This document shows positions 1 to 9,410 of a stretch of DNA of 64,000 bases, one piece after another. The stretch is from the NCBI RefSeq assembly GCF_004359375.1, contig NZ_CP034726.1:1426001-1490000 (forward strand). Direction: 5' to 3'. Numbering within the stretch: the first letter of the stretch is position 1; each line of letters opens with the position of its first letter. The notes under the pieces are model-generated. The model searched no databases. It was not told the origin of the DNA and saw only the letters and a program-made list of their open reading frames with translations. The position numbers and the translations under genes are program-made. The DNA comes from Acetilactobacillus jinshanensis. GTDB taxonomy: Bacteria; Bacillota; Bacilli; Lactobacillales; Lactobacillaceae.

Positions 1-346
1 AGAAATACACGAATAATGACGCTAAAGAAATGCCGATAATTTTTTGATGTGGCTTCAACACGTACACATCATCGGTAATTCCGGTCAAGATAATGATAAG
101 TTCACCGCCAAAGATCCCCCATAACTGCTGACTTGGCATCTGGTTCCTCAGCATGAACATCGTGGCACAGGTATAAGCAATGAAAATCGCTAACCCACCT
201 AATGTTGGCATTGGGATTTTATTCATTCGTCGTTTATTGGGCGTATCAACGCCACCGATTTTAAACGCTAACGCCCGAACGAACGGCGTTAAAATGGCTG
301 AAATCAGCATGGTTGCAAATAGACAAACGATAATTTTAAATTTCAT
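1..346 (-). CDS. tagO: Undecaprenyl-phosphate GlcNAc-1-phosphate transferase, N-terminal part (cut by window edge)
   Basis: The minus strand reads from an ATG at 346 off the left edge, giving about 115 residues that start MKFKIIVCLFATMLIS. The segment has two or three hydrophobic helices, the PTPTLGG-like signature (here MPTLGGLAIF) and the ITDD aspartate pair, all typical of the MraY/WecA/TagO family, which transfers a sugar-1-phosphate to undecaprenyl phosphate in the membrane. In lactobacilli this enzyme starts wall teichoic acid or other surface glycopolymer synthesis. The C-terminal half is outside the window, so TagO versus WecA cannot be separated; the family call is firm, the exact role is inferred. 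Confidence 0.85.
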   Translation of the reverse strand, partial: MKFKIIVCLFATMLISAILTPFVRALAFKIGGVDTPNKRRMNKIPMPTLGGLAIFIAYTCATMFMLRNQMPSQQLWGIFGGELIIILTGITDDVYVLKPHQKIIGISLASLFVYF

Positions 347-452
347 AGTCTGATTCCTTTTCAAGCTAATGCGATAACGCGAAAATACACAAGTTTACTA
401 GTATATTATAACAATGATTAGCCTTATTTCCCACACCTTAACTGGACAAAGA

Positions 453-481
453 GAAAAGGCCCTTAAATTAAGGACCTTTTC
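453..481 (-). terminator. Probable terminator of groES-groEL
   Basis: Near-perfect inverted repeat (arms GAAAAGG.CCTTAA and its complement with one mismatch) 23 bases past the groEL stop, followed on the minus strand by a short T-rich tract. It separates the groE operon from tagO. Confidence 0.65.
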
Positions 482-503
482 AAAAATAATTGTTTAATTT
501 AAA

Positions 504-2117
<1,614 letters not shown>

Positions 2118-2175
2118 TCACCCCATTAATTATATGTAAATGAAACTCTTAATTTATTTCAGTAATTAATTACGA

Positions 2176-2460
2176 TTATTTAACGATTGCTGCAATATCC
2201 TTATCGTGAAGTACTAATAAGGATTTACCATCGTACTTTACGGAAGTACCAGAGTACTTGTCGTAAAGAACTTCGTCACCCTTCTTAACGGATGGCTTGA
2301 TCGTCTTACCGTCAGCACCTAACTTACCAGGGCCAACAGCAACGACAGTACCAGTTTGTGGCTTCTGTTTAGCATTGCTTGCTAATACGATGCCACCAAC
2401 GGTTTGTTCCTTTGGCTTAGTGATTTCAATAATGACACGATCACCTAATGGTTGTAACAC
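2176..2460 (-). CDS. groES: Co-chaperonin GroES (Hsp10)
   Basis: 94-residue lid subunit of the GroEL chaperonin. [11 protein letters not shown] at the start, the mobile-loop region [11 protein letters not shown] and the [12 protein letters not shown] segment are diagnostic, and the length matches the family. The start is a GTG at 2460 with a GGAGGG ribosome site at 2467-2472. It is the first gene of the groES-groEL operon and is controlled by the operator at 2491-2523. Confidence 0.97.
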   Translation of the reverse strand: MLQPLGDRVIIEITKPKEQTVGGIVLASNAKQKPQTGTVVAVGPGKLGADGKTIKPSVKKGDEVLYDKYSGTSVKYDGKSLLVLHDKDIAAIVK

Positions 2461-2490
2461 TTTAATCCCTCCAAAATTAAGATACTATCT

Positions 2491-2523
2491 CTAGCACTTA
2501 GCACTCATATTGCTAAGTGCTAA
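2491..2523 (-). promoter_or_regulatory. CIRCE-type HrcA operator in an extended palindrome
   Basis: The 5' leader of groES carries TTAGCACTC (2498-2506) and, 8 bases later, AAGTGCTAA (2515-2523). This resembles the HrcA operator TTAGCACTC-N9-GAGTGCTAA but has one base less spacing and one arm mismatch. In the alternative register the element is a longer inverted repeat: 13-base arms at 2491-2503 and 2511-2523 matching at 12 positions around a 7-base centre. HrcA repression of groE is established for Firmicutes; the effect of the altered geometry is not known. Confidence 0.8.
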
Positions 2524-2534
2524 CTTACATATTT

Positions 2535-2563
2535 AATATATTATCTTTTAGGTGAAAATGCAA
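2535..2563 (-). promoter_or_regulatory. Sigma-A promoter of groES-groEL
   Basis: On the minus strand a -35 TTGCAT (2558-2563) lies 17 bases from a -10 TATATT (2535-2540). Transcription would start near 2527, so the CIRCE element lies at the start site and in the leader, as expected for HrcA control. Confidence 0.7.
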
Positions 2564-2573
2564 ACCATTTGAA

Positions 2574-3203
2574 TTAATCATATCGTTTTACGAAATAGAT
2601 TAACGTTTGAAGTTCATTCGTTAGATCAACGTTTTGAATTCGGACGTTAGCTGGCGATGCCAAGCGGACCGGAGTAAAGTTCAAGATCCCCTTTGCACCA
2701 CCTTTAATGGCTAAGTTACAAACGTTTTGAGCGGCTTTAGCAGGAACCGTTAAGATGACAACGTCAATCTGCTGTTCACGTAATTGTGAAACGAGATCTT
2801 TCATTGAATAGACGGGAACGTCACTCTGAACCGTATTAATAATGTCCGGCTTAATATCAAATGCGGCAGCAATTCGAACGTTACTGTCCTGATGAAAATT
2901 AAAGTTCAATAGTGCGTGGCCAAAATTACCGACCCCAATTAAGGCAACGTTAACTAAATGATCCTGATGCAGAATCTTTTTAAAGAATCTGAGGAGCTGA
3001 TTGACATCATAGCCATAGCCTCGTTTACCTAACGCACCGAAATATGAAAAGTCACGGCGGATCGTGGCTGGATCAATCTGAACGGCCTTAGCGAATTTAC
3101 TTGAAGAAACTCGGCTTACATTTTGATCATGCAAAATATTCAAATATCGATAATAAATTGGCAGACGTTTTGTTGTAGCGCGCGGAACTTTAGCTTTAGC
3201 CAC
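2574..3203 (-). CDS. rex: Redox-sensing transcriptional repressor Rex
   Basis: 209-residue NADH/NAD+ sensor that represses fermentation and respiration genes when NADH is low. The N-terminal winged helix contains the [17 protein letters not shown] signature (residues about 49-65), followed by a Rossmann domain with the dinucleotide motif GVGNFG near residue 91 and the C-terminal domain-swap helix. The start is GTG at 3203, with an AAGGAAGG ribosome site 8 bases upstream. Neighbours groES and the ABC-F gene are the usual Rex context in lactobacilli. A TTGTGA-N7-TTACAA sequence at 3242-3260 is close to a Rex box but has one base too many in the centre. Confidence 0.96.
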   Translation of the reverse strand: MAKAKVPRATTKRLPIYYRYLNILHDQNVSRVSSSKFAKAVQIDPATIRRDFSYFGALGKRGYGYDVNQLLRFFKKILHQDHLVNVALIGVGNFGHALLNFNFHQDSNVRIAAAFDIKPDIINTVQSDVPVYSMKDLVSQLREQQIDVVILTVPAKAAQNVCNLAIKGGAKGILNFTPVRLASPANVRIQNVDLTNELQTLIYFVKRYD

Positions 3204-3400
3204 GTTAATTACCTTCCTTTTACATTTACAGAGTTTAGACTTTGTGAAAGATTGTTACAATTATTCTATCATACGATTTTAACAAAAGTAAGTAACTTTG
3301 TGAAAAGTCTCTTATTTTTGGACTTTAACATTAGCTTTGGTATCCTCCTGACTTATGATAAAATAATTACAGATATGCATTAGAAAGGGGGCTAGCTAAA

Positions 3401-5377
3401 ATTTTACTTCTACAAGCAAAGCATTTGGTTAAACGATTTGAAGGTCAAAATCTTTTCACAAATGTTAATCTTAAAATTCAAGATCACAGTCGAATTGCGT
3501 TAGTCGGTCGAAACGGGGTCGGTAAATCAACCCTAGTTAAAATGTTGATTGGTCAACTTGGTGTCGATGGTGGCAACGTTAGTATGAAAAATGGACTTAG
3601 AATTGGTTATCTAGCCCAAAACACCGGTTTACATTCCAACCGAACGATCAAACAGGAAATGGAATCCGTCTTTAGTAACCTAATTCAAGAAGCAAAAAAG
3701 ATTAACCAACTTGAATTAAAGATGGGTGACCCTAACGTGATTAATGATCCGGCTCGTCTAAAGGCCGTCACTAAAGCGTATGATCAGTTACAGGATCATT
3801 TCAACCAAGAAAATGGTTATGGCTATAAGACCGAAATTCGCGGTGTTCTTCATGGTTTCGGATTTACGGCTAAGGACTATAACCGCAACATCAATGACCT
3901 GTCTGGAGGTCAACAATCGCAGCTAGCCCTCGCTAAACTACTGTTAGAAAAACGAGACCTTTTAATTTTAGATGAACCAACTAACCATATTGACGTTAAA
4001 ACGGTCACTTGGTTAGAAAACTATCTAAAGAGCTATTCAGGAGCATTGTTAGTGGTATCACATGATCGATACTTCCTGGATAAAGTCGTTAACGAAGTTT
4101 ATCTATTATCTGGTGGAACGACCGAACACTATTATGGAAACTATACCCAGTTCAAACACGAGAAGCAGAAACGCTATAAGTTGAATATGCGAGCTTACCG
4201 TAAGCAACAGGCTAAAATCCACCAAGATGAAGAATTCATTAAAAAGAACATTGCTAGAGCATCAACATCCCGCCGTGCTCAATCCCGTCGTAAACAACTA
4301 GCGAAGATTAAATTAATTCAGCGACCAATCAATAGTTCAAAAGTCGCCCACTTTCGTTTTAATTTTCAGCGAGCCAGTGGTGAATCAGTGCTAACCGTTA
4401 GCCATTTAAAAGTCGGCTATCATCATGATGTCGTTGCGGGTCCCTTTAGTTTCGACGTTAAACGTGGCGAGGCAATCGCGATTATTGGCCCCAACGGGAT
4501 TGGTAAATCAACGTTATTACGAACTATCATCAATAACATTCCAAAAATCTCTGGGACGATTCAATTTGGAACTGGAATTTCAATTGGCTACTATGATCAA
4601 AAGCAGGCTACCCTTCATCCCAATAAAACCGTGCTTGGTGAGTTATGGGACGCTCATCCCAATACCGATGAAGGTAAGATCCGTTCAATCTTGGGCAGTT
4701 TTCTGTTCTCTGGTGATGAAGTTAACAAAAAAGTCAGTCAGTTATCCGGTGGTGAAACCGCCCGCCTTCAATTGACCAAACTATCAATGGAACACAGTAA
4801 TTTCTTGTTACTGGATGAACCGACCAACCATTTAGACATCGCCAGCCGTGAAGTCTTAGAAAACGCCCTTCGTCACTTTCAGGGAACCATCCTATTCGTT
4901 TCGCATGATCGTTACTTCATTAATAAAATCGCAACGTCAATTATTGAAATCTCTAAAAAAGGCGCCAAATTATACCTAGGTAATTACGATTACTACGTGG
5001 CTAAAAAAGAAGAGGAACGAGATCTTGCTGAACACAAAAAGCAAAAAGCTCAAGCAGAACAGGCAAAACAGCAGGATCAACCCAAACCAACGGTTACTTT
5101 TAAATCGAAAGCCCAGCATAACTACGTTAAAAATAAGAAAATCCGGAATCAAAAACGGAAATTAGCTCGTCAGGTCCAGGATTTAGAAAATCAGATCACC
5201 GAATTTGATCATATGAAACACACGATTGAAGTTAAGATGACTAAGCCTGTAATCTTAAAGGATCCCAAGAAGTTAAATCAACTTCAAAGTAAAATTGATC
5301 TTATTAATCAAAAGAGCGCTAAAGTTGAAAAGCAGTGGGAAATTAAGGGTACCGAATTAGAAGAACGTTTTAATTAA
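3401..5377 (+). CDS. ABC-F family ATPase (YdiF/Uup type), likely AUU start
   Basis: Soluble protein with two ATP-binding cassettes and no membrane domain; ABC-F proteins act on the ribosome. Cassette 1 has Walker A GRNGVGKST, signature LSGGQ and Walker B LLILDEPTNH; cassette 2 has GPNGIGKST, LSGGE and LLLDEPTNH. A basic linker lies between them and a charged coiled coil forms the C-terminal 100 residues. Homologues start MLLLQA..., which here is read from ATT at 3401, nine bases after the strong ribosome site GAAAGGGGG (3383-3391). The only canonical in-frame start, TTG at 3425, has no ribosome site and would remove the first beta strand. With ATT the product is 658 residues, otherwise 650. 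YdiF-type versus antibiotic-protection function is not resolved; the location beside rex favours the housekeeping type. Confidence 0.93.
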   Translation: MLLLQAKHLVKRFEGQNLFTNVNLKIQDHSRIALVGRNGVGKSTLVKMLIGQLGVDGGNVSMKNGLRIGYLAQNTGLHSNRTIKQEMESVFSNLIQEAKKINQLELKMGDPNVINDPARLKAVTKAYDQLQDHFNQENGYGYKTEIRGVLHGFGFTAKDYNRNINDLSGGQQSQLALAKLLLEKRDLLILDEPTNHIDVKTVTWLENYLKSYSGALLVVSHDRYFLDKVVNEVYLLSGGTTEHYYGNYTQFKHEKQKRYKLNMRAYRKQQAKIHQDEEFIKKNIARASTSRRAQSRRKQLAKIKLIQRPINSSKVAHFRFNFQRASGESVLTVSHLKVGYHHDVVAGPFSFDVKRGEAIAIIGPNGIGKSTLLRTIINNIPKISGTIQFGTGISIGYYDQKQATLHPNKTVLGELWDAHPNTDEGKIRSILGSFLFSGDEVNKKVSQLSGGETARLQLTKLSMEHSNFLLLDEPTNHLDIASREVLENALRHFQGTILFVSHDRYFINKIATSIIEISKKGAKLYLGNYDYYVAKKEEERDLAEHKKQKAQAEQAKQQDQPKPTVTFKSKAQHNYVKNKKIRNQKRKLARQVQDLENQITEFDHMKHTIEVKMTKPVILKDPKKLNQLQSKIDLINQKSAKVEKQWEIKGTELEERFN

Positions 5378-5393
5378 TTATCACAACATACAA

Positions 5394-5426
5394 AAAACAG
5401 TCGATTTATTAAAATCGGCTGTTTTT
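5394..5426. terminator. Bidirectional terminator between ABC-F gene and importer operon
   Basis: Inverted repeat AAAACAG.CGATTT with one wobble, followed by T6 on the plus strand and preceded by A6. It can end both converging units, the ABC-F gene and the three-gene importer operon. Confidence 0.85.
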
Positions 5427-5451
5427 TATTATTAGGAAGTTTAAATTAACG

Positions 5452-6315
5452 TTATTTAATTAGCAATGGTAACTTATTGGTATTGTATTTCGGTCCAAAC
5501 CACTTCTTGTTAATCTTAGCTAATTTACCAGATTTAGATAACTTTATCAGGGCCTGATTAACTTTCTTCCGGAGAGTTACATCACCCTTACGAAAGCCAA
5601 CGGCATCGTACTGAGCTGGGAACGGACTATTAAACTGTTTAAATTCGGCCGGATCAGATTCATGACTAATGTAATAATTAGCGTTAGCACTATCGATTAA
5701 AAGCGCATCAACACGACCGGACTTTAAATCAGACAGGGCATCGTTATAAGTACCGTAAAGAATTGGTTTCCGGTTCTTAATGCGGTCCTTTAAGATCTTG
5801 GGCTGCTGATCCAACGTTTGCTGATCAGATGAACCTCCCTGAACACCTAAAGACTTACCATTCATATCTTTTATATTATTAATGTGATTCTTACGAAGCG
5901 TAACAATATTATAACCACCGTAAACATACGGCTTAGAGAATGCACAAACCCGTTTACGTTGAGGCGTTATACTGAAGCCGTTCCAGATAACATCGATCGT
6001 CTTATTTCTTAATTCCGTGGTGTTCATGTTCCAGTCAATCGGTTGAAAATCGGGTTTAATCCCCATCGTCTTAAAGGCCGCATTAGCTAAATCTACATCA
6101 TAACCAACGATCTTGCCCTTTTTATTTTGGTAACCAAAGGGAACAAACGTTTCATCGATTCCAATAACAACTTTCTTCCGCTGTTTGATACGAGACCAAG
6201 TATTCTGAGTATTAGCGCGCTTAACTTCAGACTCACAACCGGTAGCACCAATCGCTGTACATACGAGTAACAGTAAAATCGCAATCCTAACTAAAATTTT
6301 GAGAAATCGTTTCAT
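5452..6315 (-). CDS. Amino-acid ABC importer, substrate-binding lipoprotein (family 3); predicted histidine binder
   Basis: 287-residue solute-binding protein. The N-terminus is KR followed by a hydrophobic helix ending in the lipobox ATGC, so it is probably lipid-anchored outside the membrane. The mature part has the family-3 pattern VVIGIDETFVPFGY, GYDVDLANAAF and WNGFSITPQRK, as in cystine, glutamine, arginine and histidine binders. ATG at 6315 is chosen because GAGGTG lies just upstream; the longer reading starts inside that site. It is the last gene of the permease-ATPase-binding protein operon. Substrate is not visible from the protein; the T-box specifier suggests histidine. Confidence 0.88.
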   Translation of the reverse strand: MKRFLKILVRIAILLLLVCTAIGATGCESEVKRANTQNTWSRIKQRKKVVIGIDETFVPFGYQNKKGKIVGYDVDLANAAFKTMGIKPDFQPIDWNMNTTELRNKTIDVIWNGFSITPQRKRVCAFSKPYVYGGYNIVTLRKNHINNIKDMNGKSLGVQGGSSDQQTLDQQPKILKDRIKNRKPILYGTYNDALSDLKSGRVDALLIDSANANYYISHESDPAEFKQFNSPFPAQYDAVGFRKGDVTLRKKVNQALIKLSKSGKLAKINKKWFGPKYNTNKLPLLIK

Positions 6316-6327
6316 GATGATCACCTC

Positions 6328-6972
6328 TTATTCCGCCGTGCAACTAAATTTCTTGATGTTTACAATTCGGTCAGAAACCTTCTTGGCAAAAGGTAAGTCA
6401 TGTGAAACGATAATTTGGGTCATGCCACGCTGCTTTAGTTTATAGATCAAACCAGCTAACGTCTTGACTAATGCTGGATCCAGTGCACTGGTTGGTTCAT
6501 CATAACAGAGAATCTTGGGCTTCATCATTAATGCCCGAACGATCGCAACCCGCTGCTTTTGACCACCCGATAACTGATAAGGATAGAGATCCTTTTCGTT
6601 TGAGATGTCCAAGTCCTTAATTAACTTAGTTGCTTGGGTCTTAATTTCACCTGCTGACATAATCTTTCTTAAGCGAGGAGCCAAGGTTATATTTTGCATT
6701 ACAGTTAAATTCGGGAATAATTCATAGTTTTGAAAAATCAAACCAATCATGGATTTTTTCTTTGAACCATTTGGGTTAAAAGCCCGACCATTTAAAGTGA
6801 ATTCTCCGGAATTAATAGGTTCTAAACCGGTAATGCACCGAAGTAACGTGGTTTTACCAGCACCGGAAGGTCCAATAATCCCTAAAATTTCGTTCTGTTT
6901 AACGTCGATGTTGACGTCTTTTAAAATCTTTTTATTACCATAACTCTTGTTGACATCTTTAATGGCTAACAT
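6328..6972 (-). CDS. Amino-acid ABC importer, ATP-binding protein
   Basis: 214-residue cytoplasmic ATPase of the polar amino-acid uptake (GlnQ/HisP-like) family. Walker A GPSGAGKTT is near residue 33, the Q-loop LIFQNYELFPNLTV follows, the signature is LSGGQKQRV, and Walker B is ILCYDEPTSALDP with the switch histidine in IIVSHDL. It is some 25 residues shorter at the C-terminus than typical GlnQ proteins (about 240) but the nucleotide-binding domain is complete. ATG at 6972 is preferred to GTG at 6981, which overlaps the GAGGTG ribosome site. It lies between the permease and the binding protein. Confidence 0.92.
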   Translation of the reverse strand: MLAIKDVNKSYGNKKILKDVNIDVKQNEILGIIGPSGAGKTTLLRCITGLEPINSGEFTLNGRAFNPNGSKKKSMIGLIFQNYELFPNLTVMQNITLAPRLRKIMSAGEIKTQATKLIKDLDISNEKDLYPYQLSGGQKQRVAIVRALMMKPKILCYDEPTSALDPALVKTLAGLIYKLKQRGMTQIIVSHDLPFAKKVSDRIVNIKKFSCTAE

Positions 6973-7014
6973 CTTACACACCTCATTAATTTAAATTCGA
7001 TAAACATCCATCAT

Positions 7015-7662
7015 TTATAACTTCCACGTTGCGTAATGATTTTCGACTTTCTTTAACCCAAATGATGCGACACCGGTTAATACTAAGTAAATTGCGCCAA
7101 CTAAGATTAATGGAACCAAGGTAACGTCACGGGTAGCAGCAATATCACCAGCACGGAGTAAGTCACCTAGACCAATTACGTATACTAATGAAGAATCTTT
7201 AATTAAATTAATGACTTCATTTCCGATGGACGGTAAAACAATTTTGACAACCTGTGGAATTATGATTTTACGAACGGTTTCACCAGGAGTTAAGCAAAGC
7301 ACATAAGCACTTTCGTATTGACCTTTAGGAATCGATGGAAAACCACCACGGAAGATTTCAGCAAAGTAAGCTGCGTAGTTAAGGATTAATGCGATCGCTG
7401 CAGCTTCAAAACGAGGGAATACAATATTGACAACTGGTAATCCATAAAATACAAAAATAATTTGAAGTAATAGCGGCGTTCCACGCATAATCCAATCATA
7501 AAATTCAATTAACCTATTCAACGGTTTAAATCGACAGGTTCGACCTAGGCCCAGAATCAAGCCTAATGGTAACGAACAAACTAAAGTCAGTAAGAAAAGC
7601 TTAATGGTAAATAAAGCACCTTTTAATAAGGCTGGCATAATACTGATGCTGTAACTTAACAT
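7015..7662 (-). CDS. Amino-acid ABC importer, permease
   Basis: 215-residue inner-membrane permease of the HisMQ/GlnP type with about five hydrophobic helices. The cytoplasmic coupling loop is seen as EVINLIKDSSLVYVIG, and the family segment GTPLLLQIIFVFYGLP lies near residue 60. It should pair as a homodimer because no second permease gene is present. ATG at 7662 has AAAGGATG eight bases upstream; the longer start at 7686 has no ribosome site. It is the first gene of the operon, directly after the tandem T-box leader. Confidence 0.93.
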   Translation of the reverse strand: MLSYSISIMPALLKGALFTIKLFLLTLVCSLPLGLILGLGRTCRFKPLNRLIEFYDWIMRGTPLLLQIIFVFYGLPVVNIVFPRFEAAAIALILNYAAYFAEIFRGGFPSIPKGQYESAYVLCLTPGETVRKIIIPQVVKIVLPSIGNEVINLIKDSSLVYVIGLGDLLRAGDIAATRDVTLVPLILVGAIYLVLTGVASFGLKKVENHYATWKL

Positions 7663-7712
7663 AATGTACACATCCTTTTTCAACATTTAATAATCGGCAA
7701 TAACTTTTACAT

Positions 7713-7856
7713 AAAAAAATCCTCCTGAGCTTTCATAATCAAAAGCTCAAGAGGACGAATTATTAATCAACATAATCGCGGTACCACCTCAATTTCCAAC
7801 GTACTCACGTACGCTGGCTCACGGAGTTTAATTTCTTCAAATTATCAAACCATTAA
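7713..7856 (-). promoter_or_regulatory. T-box unit 2 (antiterminator/terminator module without Stem I)
   Basis: Proximal half of a tandem leader. The T-box core GGTGGTACCGCG is at 7777-7790 (minus strand). It is followed by a strong terminator: arms at 7721-7734 and 7741-7754 with a T7 tract at 7713-7719. Only about 65 bases separate the core from the terminator of unit 1, so there is no room for Stem I with a specifier loop. The Stem III region shares 13 identical bases with unit 1 (7798-7810 versus 7922-7934), which points to a partial duplication. The acceptor-end bulge reads UGGU, which would pair with a discriminator A. Confidence 0.85.
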
Positions 7857-8118
7857 AAAAGCCCTCATAGATCATAACGACCTATGAGGGCGTACAAAGC
7901 GCTGTTCCACCTCATGTTTCTAACGTACTCACGTGCGTTAGCTTAAGAAGTTTAATAGTCAAAGAAATTAAACTCCTGCGATAACGAGCATATCGATCTC
8001 TCCTACTAGTCTTCAGAGAAATAGTTCACAGGCGTGGATAACTACTTAGATCGCTTCATTCCATCAGCGAAGCTCTCTGGACACCGAAGATAGTTAAGTT
8101 CCTGTTCAAAACTTTTAT
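7857..8118 (-). promoter_or_regulatory. T-box riboswitch unit 1 (complete; candidate specifier CAC, His)
   Basis: Upstream leader of the importer operon. Read on the minus strand it shows a Stem I base with a GA-type kink turn (ACAGG pairing with CCTGT, flanked by GA on both strands), the AGAGAG element and a distal hairpin GCTTC...GAAGC. The variant T-box core GGTGGAACAGCGC is at 7899-7913. A terminator with 10-base arms lies at 7861-7891, followed by T6. Pairing the Stem I strands leaves ATCCACG as the 3' side of the specifier loop, which gives CAC (His) followed by a purine just before CCTG. UCC (Ser) is the alternative. The bulge UGGA predicts discriminator U, which does not fit the usual C73 of tRNA-His, so the amino acid is tentative. 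Confidence 0.85.
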
Positions 8119-8121
8119 ATT

Positions 8122-8139
8122 GATATTCATTTGAATATC
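8122..8139. promoter_or_regulatory. Perfect palindrome upstream of the T-box leader, possible operator
   Basis: GATATTCA and TGAATATC separated by two bases form a perfect 8-base inverted repeat. It lies immediately upstream of the inferred 5' end of the T-box transcript, next to a TATAAA-like sequence (8113-8118 on the complement). Its position suits a transcription factor site; the factor is unknown. The surrounding stretch 8140-8277 is AT-rich and I see no gene in it. Confidence 0.4.
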
Positions 8140-8277
8140 ATTTTACGTTTAATATTAAAACATTATTTTAGATAGATGTAAAGAATGTTTCCTCAATTCA
8201 TTAAAAATAATCTATATTTTATTAAAAGGTTATGTAATTACCCATAAGTCAACCATTTATGATCAATGCTAATAGAG

Positions 8278-8326
8278 CAAAAAAGCCAAACATATACTAT
8301 CCAGTCTGCATAGAATCTGTTTGGCT
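8278..8326 (-). terminator. Terminator of tsaB-tsaD
   Basis: Inverted repeat AGCCAAACA / TGTTTGGCT (8284-8292 and 8318-8326) followed by T6 on the minus strand, 30 bases beyond the tsaD stop codon. Confidence 0.8.
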
Positions 8327-8356
8327 AAATTATTCATAATCGTTTTAAATTAAAGA

Positions 8357-9400
8357 CTATTCTTCGGCACCTGGAGCCCATTTAAATTCAAGGCCCGGAT
8401 CAGCATTCAAATCAGCACCGGCAAACTTCTTTTCTTTATAGAAGACGTAAGCGGCACCACCAATCATTGCGGCGTTATCACCACATAATTTCCGTGGTGC
8501 TTTCAAGAATTCGGTGTGTGGAAAATCTTTAGCTAACATGGCCTTCAAGTGTGAACGTAGACCTAGGTTGGCAGCAACCCCGCCACCTAAAATTAGCTGC
8601 TTAACAGGATGGGCTTTTAAAGCTTTCCTAGTCTTATGGACTAGCACGTCAACTACAGCAGCTTGAAAACTAGCTGATAAATCAGCTTTATTTAAGGTCT
8701 TACCAACCTGATGGGCATGATGAACGGTGTTTAAGAACGCACTCTTTAGACCACTAAAACTGAAGTCATAATTCGGAGCCTTTTCCATAGCACGTGGAAA
8801 ATGGAACGTGTCATGACCTTCATGGGCTAACTTATCAACGTCAGGTCCGGCTGGATATGTAATTCCCATAACTCGACCGACTTTATCATAAACTTCACCA
8901 GCTGCGTCATCACGGGTTTCACCAATAATCTCGAACTGGCCTTCCTTTGGCATCGATACTAATTCGGTATGACCACCGGAAACTACTAGGGCCATTGCGG
9001 GAAAGACAATCGGTTTGATAAAACGAGCTGCGTAAATATGGCCAGCTAAATGATTAACTGGGATTAACGGTAAATGATGAGCCCAGGCAATCGTTTTAGC
9101 TGCGGTAACACCAATCAATAGTGCACCAACTAGTCCGGGACCGTACGTGACGGCAACGGCATCTAAATCGCTATAGTTAACGCCAGCTTCTTTCATGGCG
9201 TCACGGATACAGTACGTAATCATTTCAATGTGATGACGGCTAGCGACTTCAGGAACGACACCACCAAATCGCTTATGACTTGGAATCTGAGTGGCGACCA
9301 CGTTGGATAAAATCTTGTGGCCGTTTTCAACGATGGCGACACTAGTTTCATCACAACTGGATTCAAAAGACATTATTAGATTTCGTTTCAAATTCAACAC
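8357..9400 (-). CDS. tsaD: tRNA N6-threonylcarbamoyladenosine transferase TsaD
   Basis: 347-residue metal-dependent transferase that, with TsaB and TsaE, adds threonylcarbamoyl to A37 of ANN-decoding tRNAs. [16 protein letters not shown] at the N-terminus, the HxxxH metal site in [11 protein letters not shown] and [17 protein letters not shown] and the [13 protein letters not shown] segment are all present. Several starts compete: GTG at 9400, TTG at 9397 and ATG at 9373; the homologous region begins just after the ATG. Ribosome site quality does not decide among them. It follows tsaB by about 10 bases; the rimI gene often found between them is absent. Confidence 0.96.
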   Translation of the reverse strand: MLNLKRNLIMSFESSCDETSVAIVENGHKILSNVVATQIPSHKRFGGVVPEVASRHHIEMITYCIRDAMKEAGVNYSDLDAVAVTYGPGLVGALLIGVTAAKTIAWAHHLPLIPVNHLAGHIYAARFIKPIVFPAMALVVSGGHTELVSMPKEGQFEIIGETRDDAAGEVYDKVGRVMGITYPAGPDVDKLAHEGHDTFHFPRAMEKAPNYDFSFSGLKSAFLNTVHHAHQVGKTLNKADLSASFQAAVVDVLVHKTRKALKAHPVKQLILGGGVAANLGLRSHLKAMLAKDFPHTEFLKAPRKLCGDNAAMIGGAAYVFYKEKKFAGADLNADPGLEFKWAPGAEE

Positions 9401-9410
9401 TTCACTTTAG

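Noticed and set aside
3242-3260. Possible Rex box TTGTGA-N7-TTACAA upstream of rex
   Set aside because: The Rex operator is an 18-base dyad with N6; this is 19 bases with one arm mismatch, so autoregulation is not claimed.
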